DNA of 64,000 nt from Streptomyces sp. BA2 (GCF_009769735.1 NZ_WSRO01000002.1:2802001-2866000), one strand, 5' to 3'. Shown: positions 36,000 through 48,203, counted from the stretch's first letter. Program-made: numbers and translations. The notes: generated by a model not told the origin, from the letters alone.

Positions 36000-36872
36000 T
36001 CAGTACCGGTACTGCTCGTTGTACCCCGGGTCGTAACCGTTCCCCGGGGCCTGCTCGCCCTGGTAGGGGTAGGGCTGCTCCGGCGGTAGTTCGCCGCCGT
36101 ACTGGCCGTAGGGGTCCTCGACGCTGCGCTGCTGGGGCACCCAGACCCCGCCGGGCGGCGTCTCGTTGTACGTCCCGGCTCCGCTGCCGTAGGGATCGGC
36201 GGCGGGATAGGGCGCGTACTGCTGCTGGTCGCCGTACGTGTCGTAGCTCTGCTGGCCGCCGTACGTCTGCGTCCCGATGTACGGGTCGGAGTACGCGGCG
36301 TACTGCTGCTGCCCCGTCTCGCCGTACGCGTACGGCTGCTGGGGGTCATAGCCCGCGGTGGCGTACGTGTCGTAGCCGTAGCCGCTGTCCGCGGAGGCCG
36401 GCTCCTGCTGTGCGTACGCCGTGTCGCTGTAGATGCCGTACTGCCCGGTGTCGTCGGGCAGCGGCTCCGGCGCGTAGACCCCGGCGCCGGGCGGCGTCTC
36501 GGGCGGCGGCCCTGCCGGGCCCGCCGCCTCGTACTCCAGGTCGGAGACCTGGAGCGTCGGGTCCTGCGAGGCTTCGGTGCCGCGCGGATTCGTCTTGCGG
36601 CGCTTGCTCAGGCCGGGCTGGCCGCCGAGCGCCCAGCCGGTCGAGAAGCCGCGGCGGAACGACAGCGTCACGTACGTCTGCCCCGTGGCGAAGGCGATCG
36701 CGCCCGCCCCGATGACGATCACCGACGGCAGCAGCACGCCGATCACGACGCCGAGGAAGCCGCCGAAGGCGAGCAGCCGCCAGCGCAGCCGTGCCTTGTA
36801 CTGCAGCAGTACCTCGCCGAGCAGCCACAGCGCGACGCATCCGAACGCGATGTAGAGGACCGTCCAGCCCAT
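36000..36872 (-). CDS. membrane protein with Tyr/Gln/Gly-rich low-complexity tail
   Basis: 290 aa. Two or three N-terminal helices (about 4-22, 28-50 and 50-68) are followed by a short basic linker. From about residue 115 to the end the sequence is dominated by Tyr, Gln, Gly, Pro, Asp and Ser with many YG, YD, QQ and PYG units, like prion-like or phase-separating tails. Actinobacterial membrane proteins with such tails are common but poorly characterised. No function can be assigned. The ATG at 36872 has GGAGAGGGG upstream; an in-frame ATG-like start 18 bp earlier is less likely. Confidence 0.8.
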   Translation of the reverse strand: MGWTVLYIAFGCVALWLLGEVLLQYKARLRWRLLAFGGFLGVVIGVLLPSVIVIGAGAIAFATGQTYVTLSFRRGFSTGWALGGQPGLSKRRKTNPRGTEASQDPTLQVSDLEYEAAGPAGPPPETPPGAGVYAPEPLPDDTGQYGIYSDTAYAQQEPASADSGYGYDTYATAGYDPQQPYAYGETGQQQYAAYSDPYIGTQTYGGQQSYDTYGDQQQYAPYPAADPYGSGAGTYNETPPGGVWVPQQRSVEDPYGQYGGELPPEQPYPYQGEQAPGNGYDPGYNEQYRY

Positions 36873-36916
36873 GTACGCCCCTCTCCCCACGGCCGCCGCC
36901 CCAGGGGTACGGCCGG

Positions 36917-37846
<930 letters not shown>

Positions 37847-37926
37847 TTAGCCACGGGGCACCGATACCGGCTAATCCCCGTCCACCCTGCGGACAGCCTC
37901 CCCGAAGGTTGGCCGAAGATCGCCGA

Positions 37927-38583
37927 TCAGGCCGTACGCAGCCGCTTCGCGAAGTCGGCCGCCGCGGCCCCCGGGTCGTCCGCCTCCGTGATCGCCCGTA
38001 CGACGACGACGCGGCGGGCGCCCGCTTCGAGCACCTCGTCGAGGTTGCCCGCGTCGATGCCGCCGATGGCGAACCACGGGCGGTCCGTGCCGAGCGAGGC
38101 CGTGTACCGGACGAGGTCGAGCCCGGGGGCGTGGCGGCCCGGCTTGGTGGGGGTCGGCCAGCAGGGGCCCGTGCAGAAGTAGTCCACGCCGTCCTGCGTC
38201 GCCGCAGCCGCGGCCTCGGTGTCGGCGTGGGTGGACCGGCCGATGAGGACGTCGTCACGGCCGCCGAGGATCGCGCGGGCCGCGGGGACGGGCAGGTCGC
38301 CCTGGCCGAGGTGCAGCACGTCGGCGCCGATGGCGTGCGCGATGTCCGCGCGGTCGTTCACCGCGAGGAGCTTGCCGTGTCGGCGGGCGGCGTCGGCGAA
38401 GACCTGGAGGTGTTCGAGCTCCTCGGCCGCCTCCATGCCCTTGTCCCGCAGCTGCACGATGTCGACGCCGCCGCCGAGGACCGCGTCGAGGAACTCGGGG
38501 AGGTCTCCCTGGCGCTTGCGGGCGTCCACACACAGGTAGAGACGGGCGTCGGCGAGCTGCTCGCGGGCAGGCTTGGTGGCCAT
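37927..38583 (-). CDS. thiE: thiamine-phosphate synthase
   Basis: TIM-barrel enzyme joining HMP-pyrophosphate and thiazole phosphate to thiamine monophosphate, 218 aa. [48 protein letters not shown] and WFAIGGI are conserved pyrophosphate- and substrate-binding motifs. The thiazole-branch genes thiO, thiS and thiG lie 2 kb away on the opposite strand. I found no TPP riboswitch in front of thiE itself. Confidence 0.97.
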   Translation of the reverse strand: MATKPAREQLADARLYLCVDARKRQGDLPEFLDAVLGGGVDIVQLRDKGMEAAEELEHLQVFADAARRHGKLLAVNDRADIAHAIGADVLHLGQGDLPVPAARAILGGRDDVLIGRSTHADTEAAAAATQDGVDYFCTGPCWPTPTKPGRHAPGLDLVRYTASLGTDRPWFAIGGIDAGNLDEVLEAGARRVVVVRAITEADDPGAAAADFAKRLRTA

Positions 38584-38612
38584 GAAGAGGTCCCCCCGGG
38601 TCGTCGGTGGCC

Positions 38613-38648
38613 TACGGACCGCGTGTCCCCGGGGACACGCGGTCCGTA
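38613..38648 (-). terminator. 36-bp perfect palindrome / terminator
   Basis: An 18-bp half (38613-38630) is the exact reverse complement of the next 18 bases (38631-38648), with no spacer. It lies 52 bases after the Rv2175c-like stop and 30 bases upstream of thiE. A terminator is the simplest reading, though the RNA hairpin would need to open a few central pairs. Confidence 0.65.
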
Positions 38649-38699
38649 CGCAACGGTTTTCCGTTTCGGTCAGACGTGATTCCGTCGGACGCGTTCCGG

Positions 38700-39065
38700 T
38701 CAGACGGCGAGCGCCTGGGCGCGGCGCTTCACCTCCGTGCCGCGATTCTCGCTCAGGGCCTGCGCGGGGGTGCCGGGCAGGGTCGGGTCAGGAGTGAAGA
38801 GCCACTCCAGCATCTCTTCGTCGTTGAAGCCGTCGTCCCTCAGGAGCGTCAAGGTGCCGGTGAGGCCCTTGACGATCTTGTCGCCGTCGATGAAGGCGGC
38901 CGGCACCTGAAGCGCGCGGTTCTCACCACGGCGTACGGCGATCAGCTGGCCCTCCTTGACCAGCTGGCGCACACGCGTCACCTCGACGTCGAGCATTTCT
39001 GCGATGTCGGGGAGGTGGAGCCACTCGGGGACGAGAGCATCAGTCTTTGCGTCAATCTCGGTCAC
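38700..39065 (-). CDS. Rv2175c-like DNA-binding protein
   Basis: 121-aa small DNA-binding protein. A winged-helix/HTH region, [33 protein letters not shown] (about 15-47), is followed by a C-terminal domain with [29 protein letters not shown]. This matches mycobacterial Rv2175c, which binds DNA and is phosphorylated by the kinase PknL. GTG at 39065 begins the conserved N-terminus; a PASTA kinase gene lies 3.8 kb away, parallel to the mycobacterial layout. Confidence 0.87.
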   Translation of the reverse strand: MTEIDAKTDALVPEWLHLPDIAEMLDVEVTRVRQLVKEGQLIAVRRGENRALQVPAAFIDGDKIVKGLTGTLTLLRDDGFNDEEMLEWLFTPDPTLPGTPAQALSENRGTEVKRRAQALAV

Positions 39066-39116
39066 GGGGTCAAGCGTATCCCCGGGCACCGACAGCGGCC
39101 GGGCAGCGGCCCTCGG

Positions 39117-40337
39117 TCAGGGCAGTACGGCCTTCTTCAGGGGCACTGCGGGGTCCGACGCCAGCTCGGCCGACAGGTGGGCGCCCGCCACGATCAGCTT
39201 GCGGCCCTGCGCCAGGTCCCTGGGGCGGCCCACCGCGAGGACGGCCACCAGGGCGCCCCGGCGCAGCCAGCACACGGTCCAGGCAGCGCCCGCGGGGTCG
39301 CCGCGCCACACCAGCTCGTCGGCGGAGGCGTGGTGTCCCGCGTACTGGACGAAGCGGCCGAACTGCTCGGACCAGAAGTACGGGACGGGGTCGTACGCGG
39401 CGGGGGCCTCGCCGATGATGTTGGCCGCCACCGTGCGCGGGCCCTGGAGGGCGTTGTCCCAGTGGTGGACGAGAAGGCGCTCGCCATACCTTCCCGAAGG
39501 GAAGGAGGAGCAGTCTCCGACCGCGTACACATCGGGTTCCGACGTCCGCAGGTGGTCGTCGGCGACGATCTCCCGGTGGGCGCCCAGGGTGATGCCGGAG
39601 TCCGCGAGCCAGCCCGTGGCGGGGCGGGCTCCGATGCCGACGACGACCGCGTCCGCGGCCAGCCGGGTGCCGTCGGCAAGGAGGACGCTGCCGGGCTCGA
39701 CGCGGTCCACGCGCGCGTGGGTGCGCAGTTCGGCTCCGGAGTCGGCGTACCAGCCCGTCATGGGCGCCGCGACCTCCGCGGGCAGCGCACCGGCGAGCGG
39801 CCGCTCGGCGGCCTCGACGACGGTGACCGAGCAGCCCGCCTCGCGCGCGGCGGTCGCGAACTCGGCGCCGATCCAGCCCGCGCCGACGACCACGATGCGG
39901 TGCTGCTCGGCGAGCACGGGCCGCAGCCGCTCGGCGTCGTCGAGGGTGCGCAGCAGATGGACGCCGGGGACTCCGGCCGCGCCGGGCAGCCGGATCGGCT
40001 CGGCGCCGGTGGCGATGACGAGGGCGTCGTACGGAACCGGGCCCCGCTCCGTGTCCAGTTCGTGGTCCGCGGGGCGGACGCCCGTGACCTCGTGGCCCAG
40101 GCTCAGCTCGATGCCGAGCGCCTCGAAGTCGATGTCGAAGGCGGAGCCCTCCGCCTTGCCGAGCAGGACGGCCTTGGACAACGGCGGCCTGTCGTACGGC
40201 TGGTGGGGCTCCGCGCCGATCAGGGTGACCGCACCGGCGAACCCCTGCTCGCGCAGGGCCACGGCGGTCTGCACCCCGGCCATCCCGGCGCCCGCGATGA
40301 CGACCCTGCGCTCTTCCTGCCTCCGCTGCTCACTCAC
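39117..40337 (-). CDS. ferredoxin reductase-type FAD/NAD(P) oxidoreductase
   Basis: 406-aa flavoprotein of the rubredoxin/ferredoxin reductase class (BphA4/CamA-like). FAD motif VVIAGAGMAGVQTAVALRE, the YDRPPLSK segment, the second Rossmann motif IVVVGAGWIGAEFATAARE for NAD(P)H and DVYAVGDCSSF for FAD are all visible. A C-terminal reductase domain follows (WSEQFGRFVQYAGH). A partner ferredoxin or oxygenase is not nearby. It is divergent from the thiO operon. Confidence 0.9.
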   Translation of the reverse strand: MSEQRRQEERRVVIAGAGMAGVQTAVALREQGFAGAVTLIGAEPHQPYDRPPLSKAVLLGKAEGSAFDIDFEALGIELSLGHEVTGVRPADHELDTERGPVPYDALVIATGAEPIRLPGAAGVPGVHLLRTLDDAERLRPVLAEQHRIVVVGAGWIGAEFATAAREAGCSVTVVEAAERPLAGALPAEVAAPMTGWYADSGAELRTHARVDRVEPGSVLLADGTRLAADAVVVGIGARPATGWLADSGITLGAHREIVADDHLRTSEPDVYAVGDCSSFPSGRYGERLLVHHWDNALQGPRTVAANIIGEAPAAYDPVPYFWSEQFGRFVQYAGHHASADELVWRGDPAGAAWTVCWLRRGALVAVLAVGRPRDLAQGRKLIVAGAHLSAELASDPAVPLKKAVLP

Positions 40338-40470
40338 CCGATCACTGTAGGGCGGCGGGTGATGCGCGCCTGAGGGCGCGGCGAGGAGATCTCTGACACA
40401 CCGTCACTGCCCATGACCGCACAGCTGCCCTACCTATCCCGGGGCGCCAACGGCTAGGGTTGCCGTGCAG

Positions 40471-40567
40471 AGCACTCGCGGGAGCCCGGACGCACCGGGC
40501 TGAGAGGGAGGCTGGACGGCCTCCGACCGTACGAACCTGATCCGGGTCATGCCGGCGAAGGGAGGGG
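40471..40567 (+). promoter_or_regulatory. TPP riboswitch (THI element)
   Basis: Conserved TPP aptamer segments occur in order: GCGGGAGCCCGG near 40478, CTGAGAGGGA at 40500-40509, the variable P3 helix, ACCTGATC near 40535-40542 and CATGCCGGCGAAGGGAG at 40548-40564. The 3' end contains AAGGGAGGGG, the Shine-Dalgarno of thiO, 11 bases before its ATG. No terminator follows, so control is probably by hiding the ribosome-binding site when thiamine pyrophosphate is bound. A TAGGGT hexamer at 40455-40460 could be the -10. Confidence 0.93.
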
Positions 40568-40577
40568 CTGGACACCC

Positions 40578-41777
40578 ATGCATCCACATACACCACCCCA
40601 CGAGACGACGCGGACGACCGACGTCCTTGTCGTCGGGGGCGGCATCATCGGCCTGGTCACGGCCTGGCGGGCGGCCCAGCGCGGCCTGTCCGTGGCGGTC
40701 GTGGACCCCGAGCCCGGCGGCGGCGCGGCGCAGGTCGCCGCGGGCATGCTGGCCGCCGTCACCGAGCTGCACTACGGGGAGCAGACGCTGCTCGCCCTGA
40801 ATGTGGCCTCCGCACAGCGCTATCCCGACTTCGCGGCCGAGCTGACGGAGGCGAGCGGCCGCGATCTCGGCTACCGCGCGTGCGGCACGCTCGCCGTCGC
40901 GCTCGACTCCGACGACCGCGCCCACCTGCGGGAGCTGCACACCCTTCAGCAGCAGTCGGGACTCGCGTCGGAGTGGCTGAGCGGGCGCGAGTGCCGCCGC
41001 CTGGAGCCGATGCTCGCGCCGGGCGTCCGGGGCGGCCTTCGGGTCGACGGCGATCACCAGATCGACCCGCGCAGGCTCTCCGCGGCACTCCTCGTGGCCT
41101 GCGAGCGCGCGGGCGTGATCTTCCACCACGCGTGGGCGGAGCGCCTCTCGGCCGCGGGCAACCGGGCCACCGGGGTCGTCCTCGCCGACGGCACCGCGCT
41201 GGAGGCCGGTCAGACCGTGCTCGCCGCGGGCAGCCTCAGCGGGCGCATCGCCGGGGTCCCGGAGGGCGTTCTGCCGCCCGTGCGCCCCGTGAAGGGGCAG
41301 GTCCTTCGGCTCACGGTGCCGGAGCGGTACGCGCCGTTCCTGAGCCGCACCGTGCGCGCCGTCGTGCGCGGCAGCGACGTCTACCTGGTGCCGCGCGAGA
41401 ACGGCGAGCTCGTCGTCGGCGCGACCAGTGAGGAGCTCGGCTGGGACACGACGGTCACGGCCGGCGGCGTGTACGAGCTCCTTCGGGACGCCCACGAGCT
41501 CGTACCGGGCATCACGGAACTGCCGCTGACGGAGACCCGCGCGGGCCTGCGCCCCGGCTCCCCCGACAACGCGCCGATGCTCGGCCCGACCGCGCTCCCC
41601 GGCCTCCAGCTGGCCACCGGGCACTTCCGCAACGGCGTTCTCCTGACGCCGGTCACCGGTGACGTGATGGCGCACGCCCTGACCACCGGTGAACTGCCCG
41701 ACGAGGCGCGGGGGTTCACCCCTCTGCGCTTCGCCCGCACCCCCCTTACGCAGCGCTTCATGGAGCAGCCCGCATGA
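40578..41777 (+). CDS. thiO: glycine oxidase ThiO
   Basis: FAD-dependent amine oxidase making dehydroglycine (iminoacetate) for the thiazole moiety of thiamine, 399 aa. VLVVGGGIIGLVTAWRAAQRG near 17-37 binds FAD. AAGMLAAVTE, VKGQVLRL, YLVPRENGELVVGATSEE, ETRAGLRPGSPDNAPMLG and ATGHFRNGVLL are DAO-family motifs. It is the first gene of thiO-thiS-thiG under the TPP riboswitch and overlaps thiS by 4 bp (ATGA). Confidence 0.96.
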   Translation: MHPHTPPHETTRTTDVLVVGGGIIGLVTAWRAAQRGLSVAVVDPEPGGGAAQVAAGMLAAVTELHYGEQTLLALNVASAQRYPDFAAELTEASGRDLGYRACGTLAVALDSDDRAHLRELHTLQQQSGLASEWLSGRECRRLEPMLAPGVRGGLRVDGDHQIDPRRLSAALLVACERAGVIFHHAWAERLSAAGNRATGVVLADGTALEAGQTVLAAGSLSGRIAGVPEGVLPPVRPVKGQVLRLTVPERYAPFLSRTVRAVVRGSDVYLVPRENGELVVGATSEELGWDTTVTAGGVYELLRDAHELVPGITELPLTETRAGLRPGSPDNAPMLGPTALPGLQLATGHFRNGVLLTPVTGDVMAHALTTGELPDEARGFTPLRFARTPLTQRFMEQPA

Positions 41778-41992
41778 CTCTCCCAGCCGTTACCGCCGTC
41801 TCCGTGAACGGAGAAGCACGCGACGTGGCCGCGGGCACCACGCTCGAAGCCCTCGTCGCCACCCTCACCGCGGCCCCTTCCGGAGTCGCCGCCGCACTCA
41901 ACGAAACCGTGGTCCCGCGCGCGCGGTGGTCCACCACACCGCTGACCGACGGGGACCGCGTCGAGGTCCTCACCGCAGTCCAGGGAGGCTGA
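41774..41992 (+). CDS. thiS: sulfur carrier protein ThiS
   Basis: 72-aa ubiquitin-like carrier ending in the required Gly-Gly (VQGG), which is activated to a thiocarboxylate and delivers sulfur to ThiG. VNGEARDVAAGTTLEALV and ALNETVVPRARW match the family. It is translationally coupled to thiO and followed by thiG after 6 bp. No thiF is present in this cluster. Confidence 0.96.
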   Translation: MTLPAVTAVSVNGEARDVAAGTTLEALVATLTAAPSGVAAALNETVVPRARWSTTPLTDGDRVEVLTAVQGG

Positions 41993-42793
<801 letters not shown>

Positions 42794-42884
42794 GCGTCGC
42801 ACGCCTGTTACAGCTCGGCTGCAGTCGGGGCCCGAGCCAACCCGGGCGGGCGACCGTGTCAGCGGTGGCTCGTAGACTCCCTGC

Positions 42885-44849
<1,965 letters not shown>

Positions 44850-44944
44850 TCTTGGCCGGGGGCCTGTGGCATACGTCCCGGGCCTCCGGCGCGGGCCCGC
44901 GGACGTGCGGGGGCGGCCTGCATGTTCCGATCTGCGGGACGTCT

Positions 44945-44980
44945 GTGGCTGGTCGCGCAGTTCCCCGCGCCCCTGCGGGG
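44945..44980. repeat. Streptomyces REP-like intergenic element (short form)
   Basis: The stretch GTGGCTGGTCGCGCAGTTCC, followed by CCGCGCCCCTGCGGGG, is an intergenic sequence widely repeated in Streptomyces genomes. A related, longer copy is at 54408-54478. Its last part can form a small hairpin, and it lies just after the PASTA kinase gene. Confidence 0.65.
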
Positions 44981-45038
44981 CCCGGCCGACCGGGATCCGC
45001 CGGCGAACCCTTCGCGCTCACGTGCCACCCTTGAGCGC

Positions 45039-45938
45039 GTGAGCAGCAACAAGTCCCCCAGCACCCCGCCCCGCGTCGCCTCGTCCCGCAACCCCGTCGG
45101 CGGCCACGTCCCCGTGGCCGGCGGCCTCGCCTCCGTCGGACTCTCGTACGCCCGCGACCTGGGCGCCGAGGCCGTCCAGGTCTTCGTGGCCAATCCGCGG
45201 GGCTGGGCCACGCCGCCCGGCAACCCGAAGCAGGACGAGGAGTTCCGCGCGGCCTGTGCCGCCGAGGGGATTCCCGCGTACGTCCACGCGCCCTACCTCA
45301 TCAACTTCGGCTCGCACACCGAGGCGACCGTCGAGAAGTCCGTGGAGTCCCTGCGCCACTCGCTGCGCCGGGGCCGTGAGATCGGCGCGCTCGGGGTCGT
45401 CGTGCACACCGGCTCCGCGACCGGCGGCCGGGACCGCGCCGTCGCGCTGAAGCAGGTGCGCGACCGGATGCTGCCGCTGCTCGACGAGCTGACGCACGAC
45501 GACGACCCGTTCCTCCTCCTGGAGTCGACCGCAGGCCAGGGCTTCTCGCTCTGCTCCCGCACGTGGGACTTCGGGCCGTACTTCGACGCACTCGACGCCC
45601 ACCCGAAGCTGGGCGTCTGCCTGGACACCTGCCACATCTTCGCGGCGGGCCACGATCTTGCCGGTCCCGGCGGCATGAAGCAGACGCTGGACCTCCTTGT
45701 CGACACCGTCGGCGAGGGGCGCCTGAAGCTGGTGCACGCCAACGACTCCAAGGACGTGGTCGGCGCCCACAAGGACCGCCACGAGAACATCGGCACCGGC
45801 CACATCGGCGAGGAGCCCTTCCGCGAGCTGATGGCCCACGCCGCGACCGAGAACGTACCCCTGATCATCGAGACGCCCGGCGGCAAGGAGGGGCACGCGG
45901 CGGACGTGGCGCGGCTGAAGGAGCTCAGGAGCAGCTAG
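45039..45938 (+). CDS. nfo: deoxyribonuclease IV (AP endonuclease family 2)
   Basis: Zn-dependent TIM-barrel AP endonuclease for base-excision repair, 299 aa. AP2 family motifs are present: YVHAPYLINFGS, VVVHTGSATG, LLLESTAGQG, GVCLDTCHIFAAG, VHANDSKDVVGAHKDRHENIGTGHIG and IIETPGG, which supply the His/Glu/Asp metal ligands. GTG at 45039 is a provisional start; a weak CACCCT hexamer 7 bases upstream would allow a leaderless mRNA. Confidence 0.93.
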   Translation: MSSNKSPSTPPRVASSRNPVGGHVPVAGGLASVGLSYARDLGAEAVQVFVANPRGWATPPGNPKQDEEFRAACAAEGIPAYVHAPYLINFGSHTEATVEKSVESLRHSLRRGREIGALGVVVHTGSATGGRDRAVALKQVRDRMLPLLDELTHDDDPFLLLESTAGQGFSLCSRTWDFGPYFDALDAHPKLGVCLDTCHIFAAGHDLAGPGGMKQTLDLLVDTVGEGRLKLVHANDSKDVVGAHKDRHENIGTGHIGEEPFRELMAHAATENVPLIIETPGGKEGHAADVARLKELRSS

Positions 45939-45960
45939 AGACCCAGAGATCCCTTGAGGA

Positions 45961-45977
45961 ATACCCCCTAGGGGTAT
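45961..45977. promoter_or_regulatory. CsoR-type copper operator
   Basis: ATACCCC (45961-45967) and GGGGTAT (45971-45977) form a perfect dyad around CTA. This pattern of G/C tracts with AT ends is typical of CsoR-family copper-sensor operators, including those of Streptomyces. It lies 50 bp upstream of the His-rich DUF4396 gene and partly overlaps a TATACG -10-like element. Confidence 0.78.
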
Positions 45978-46027
45978 ACGGTTCTTGTCGAGCGACAGAA
46001 ACCGTCATCCGACGTTGGGGGCTTCTC

Positions 46028-46552
46028 ATGCAGCACGGTCACGACACTCATGAAGGCCACGGGACGCACGCCGAGCACGCGCACCACGGCCACGAAGGGC
46101 ATCACGGCATGGGCAAGGTCAGCTGGCGCACGGCGGCCCAGGCGACCCTGCACTGCCTCACCGGCTGTGCCATCGGCGAGGTCCTCGGCATGATCATCGG
46201 TACCGCACTCGGCTGGGGCAACGTGCAGACGATGATCCTCGCGATCACCCTGGCCTTCTTCTTCGGATACGCCCTGACCCTGCGCGGCATCCTCAAGGCG
46301 GGCGTCGATTTCAGGACGGCGTTCCGGGTCGCGCTCGCCGCGGACACCCTGTCCATCGCGGTGATGGAGCTGATCGACAACGGCGTGATCGCGTTCTGGC
46401 CGGGAGCCATGGACGCCCACCTCTCGGACCCGATGTTCTGGTGGATCCTCGCCATCGCGCTGGCCGCCGCGTTCGTGATCACGGTCCCGGTCAACAAGTG
46501 GATGATCGGCCGCGGCAAGGGCCACGCCGTGGTGCACCAGTACCACCACTGA
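46028..46552 (+). CDS. His-rich DUF4396 membrane protein, likely copper-responsive
   Basis: 174-aa membrane protein. The first 26 residues contain 11 histidines in HGH/HHGHE units, a probable metal-binding tail. Four helices follow (about 40-60, 66-84, 100-118 and 135-158), with the conserved DUF4396 segments TLHCLTGCAIGEVLGM and ADTLSIAVMELIDN. A CsoR-type operator precedes it, so copper handling is the best guess; the transport or binding mechanism is unknown. Confidence 0.85.
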   Translation: MQHGHDTHEGHGTHAEHAHHGHEGHHGMGKVSWRTAAQATLHCLTGCAIGEVLGMIIGTALGWGNVQTMILAITLAFFFGYALTLRGILKAGVDFRTAFRVALAADTLSIAVMELIDNGVIAFWPGAMDAHLSDPMFWWILAIALAAAFVITVPVNKWMIGRGKGHAVVHQYHH

Positions 46553-46588
46553 GCACAGCTACCACCACTGACCACAGCCGCCAGGAGA

Positions 46589-47221
46589 TCAGAGCTCGGG
46601 GCCGTCCCCGGGCTCTTCCTGGTACGAGTAGCGCTGCTCGGTCCAGGGGTCGCCGACGTTGTGATAGCCGCGCTCCTCCCAGAAGCCGCGGCGGTCGGCG
46701 GTCATGTACTCGACGCCGCGGACCCACTTGGGGCCCTTCCAGGCGTACAGGTGGGGCACCACGAGCCGCAGCGGGAATCCGTGCTCCGCGGTCAGCAGCT
46801 CGCCCCCTTTGTGGGTGGCGAAAAGCGTGCGCTCGTCCATGAAGTCGGCCATGCGCAGATTGGAGCTGAAGCCGTACTCGGCCCAGACCATCACATGGGT
46901 GGCGTCGGGCGCGGGCGGGGCGATCTCGAGCAGCGCTCGCGCGGGCACACCGCCCCATTCGGCGCCGAGCATGCTGAACTTCGTGACGCAGTGCAGATCG
47001 CCGACCACGGTGGCGTACGGAAGAGCCGAGAACTCCTCGTGCGTCCAGCAGTGCTTGGCCCCGTCGGCGGTGGCCCCGAAGACCCTGAACTCCCAGCGCT
47101 CCGGGCGGAACTTCGGCACCGGGCCGTAGTGGGTGACCGGCCAGCCCCTCTGCAGTCGCTGCCCCGGTGGGAGCTCCGGCTCCACTGCTTCCCGAGATGC
47201 GCGATCCGCCGACTGACCCAT
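46589..47221 (-). CDS. sulfite oxidase-like molybdopterin oxidoreductase
   Basis: 210-aa cytoplasmic protein of the oxidoreductase molybdopterin-binding (SUOX/YedY) family. The Mo-coordinating Cys is probably C78 in VVGDLHCVTKFS. WGGVPARALLEIAPP, VMVWAEYGFSSNL and PLRLVVPHLYAWKGPKWVRGVEY follow the family fold. No Tat signal and no heme domain are visible. The ATG at 47221 has AGGATGG before it. It is divergent from bfr. Confidence 0.88.
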   Translation of the reverse strand: MGQSADRASREAVEPELPPGQRLQRGWPVTHYGPVPKFRPERWEFRVFGATADGAKHCWTHEEFSALPYATVVGDLHCVTKFSMLGAEWGGVPARALLEIAPPAPDATHVMVWAEYGFSSNLRMADFMDERTLFATHKGGELLTAEHGFPLRLVVPHLYAWKGPKWVRGVEYMTADRRGFWEERGYHNVGDPWTEQRYSYQEEPGDGPEL

Positions 47222-47395
47222 GTGTCCATCCTGACAGACCCGGGTAGGTGGACGTGACCAGGAGGCCGCCGACAGAGGCCGCCCGGACGCCGATTGGGGC
47301 AACTCCTACTAAGCGTGCACTTACTGGACGGTCTCTCGCACCGGTGCAAGGATGCGCGGAACCTGCCCAGTTACCACGTGGAAGGAGCCTCTGCG

Positions 47396-47875
47396 ATGCA
47401 GGGCGACCCCGAGGTCATCGAGTTTCTCAACGAGCAGCTGACCGCCGAGCTCACGGCGATCAACCAGTACTTTCTCCACGCCAAGATGCAGGAGAACTTC
47501 GGCTGGCCCAAGCTCGCCAAATACACCCGGTCCGAGTCGATCGACGAGATGAAGCACGCGGAGATCCTGACCGACCGGATTCTCTTCCTCGACGGCCTGC
47601 CCAATTACCAGCGGCTCTTCCACGTACGCGTGGGTCAGACCGTCACGGAGATGTTCCAGGCCGACCGGCAGATCGAGGCTGAGGCGATCGACCGCCTCAA
47701 GCGCGGGATCGAGGTGATGCGCGGCAAGGGAGACATCACTTCCGCGAACATCTTCGAGTCGATCCTGGAGGACGAGGAGCACCACATCGACTACCTCGAC
47801 ACTCAGCTCGAACTGGTCGAGAAGCTGGGCGAGCCGCTGTACATCTCGCAGCTCATCGAGCAGCCGGAGAGCTGA
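47396..47875 (+). CDS. bfr: bacterioferritin
   Basis: 159-aa four-helix iron-storage subunit forming a 24-mer cage. The diiron ferroxidase residues E18, E51 and H54 and the later EDEEHHIDYL are present. M52 (in DEMKHAE) is the heme axial ligand, which identifies bacterioferritin rather than ferritin. GGAAGGAG precedes the ATG. It converges on bfd, the ferredoxin that reduces Bfr to release iron. Confidence 0.97.
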   Translation: MQGDPEVIEFLNEQLTAELTAINQYFLHAKMQENFGWPKLAKYTRSESIDEMKHAEILTDRILFLDGLPNYQRLFHVRVGQTVTEMFQADRQIEAEAIDRLKRGIEVMRGKGDITSANIFESILEDEEHHIDYLDTQLELVEKLGEPLYISQLIEQPES

Positions 47876-47890
47876 CGCGGGCCAGGCGGG

Positions 47891-48151
47891 CTAGGCGGCC
47901 TCGTCCAGGCCTGTGTCCAGGCCGGTATCCGGGCCTGCGTCCAAGCCGGTGAGGACGGGCTGGCCCTGGTCGGCCAGCTCCCTGCGGGGGCACGCGCCCC
48001 GGCCCAGGAGCGCCTGAATGCTCCGTACGCACGAACCGCAGTCGGTGCCCGCCTTGCTGGCGGACGCTATCTGGCGGGGTGTGCAGGCACCGTCGGCCGC
48101 GTGCTGCTTCACCTGCGCCTCGGTGACCCCGAAGCAGTTGCAGACGTACAC
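47891..48151 (-). CDS. bfd: bacterioferritin-associated ferredoxin
   Basis: 86-aa BFD-like [2Fe-2S] protein. Cysteines in YVCNC (C4, C6) and GTDCGSC (C38, C41) make the cluster site. It donates electrons to bacterioferritin heme to mobilise stored iron. The GTG at 48151 is chosen because GGAGGTG lies 6 bases upstream; the GTG at 48160 would sit inside that site. An Asp/Leu/Gly-rich tail, with a repeated GLD(A/T)G unit, extends the protein beyond the usual ~65 aa. A DmdR/IdeR-type iron box lies upstream. Confidence 0.92.
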   Translation of the reverse strand: MYVCNCFGVTEAQVKQHAADGACTPRQIASASKAGTDCGSCVRSIQALLGRGACPRRELADQGQPVLTGLDAGPDTGLDTGLDEAA

Positions 48152-48191
48152 GCGGTTCACCTCCCGGACAGGATTTATCGGCGGCGCCGTC

Positions 48192-48203
48192 CCGATTAAT
48201 CGG
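48192..48203. repeat. 12-bp perfect palindrome next to iron box
   Basis: CCGATTAATCGG is a perfect palindrome directly abutting the iron box in the bfd promoter region. It may be a second regulator site or part of the promoter. Confidence 0.5.
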
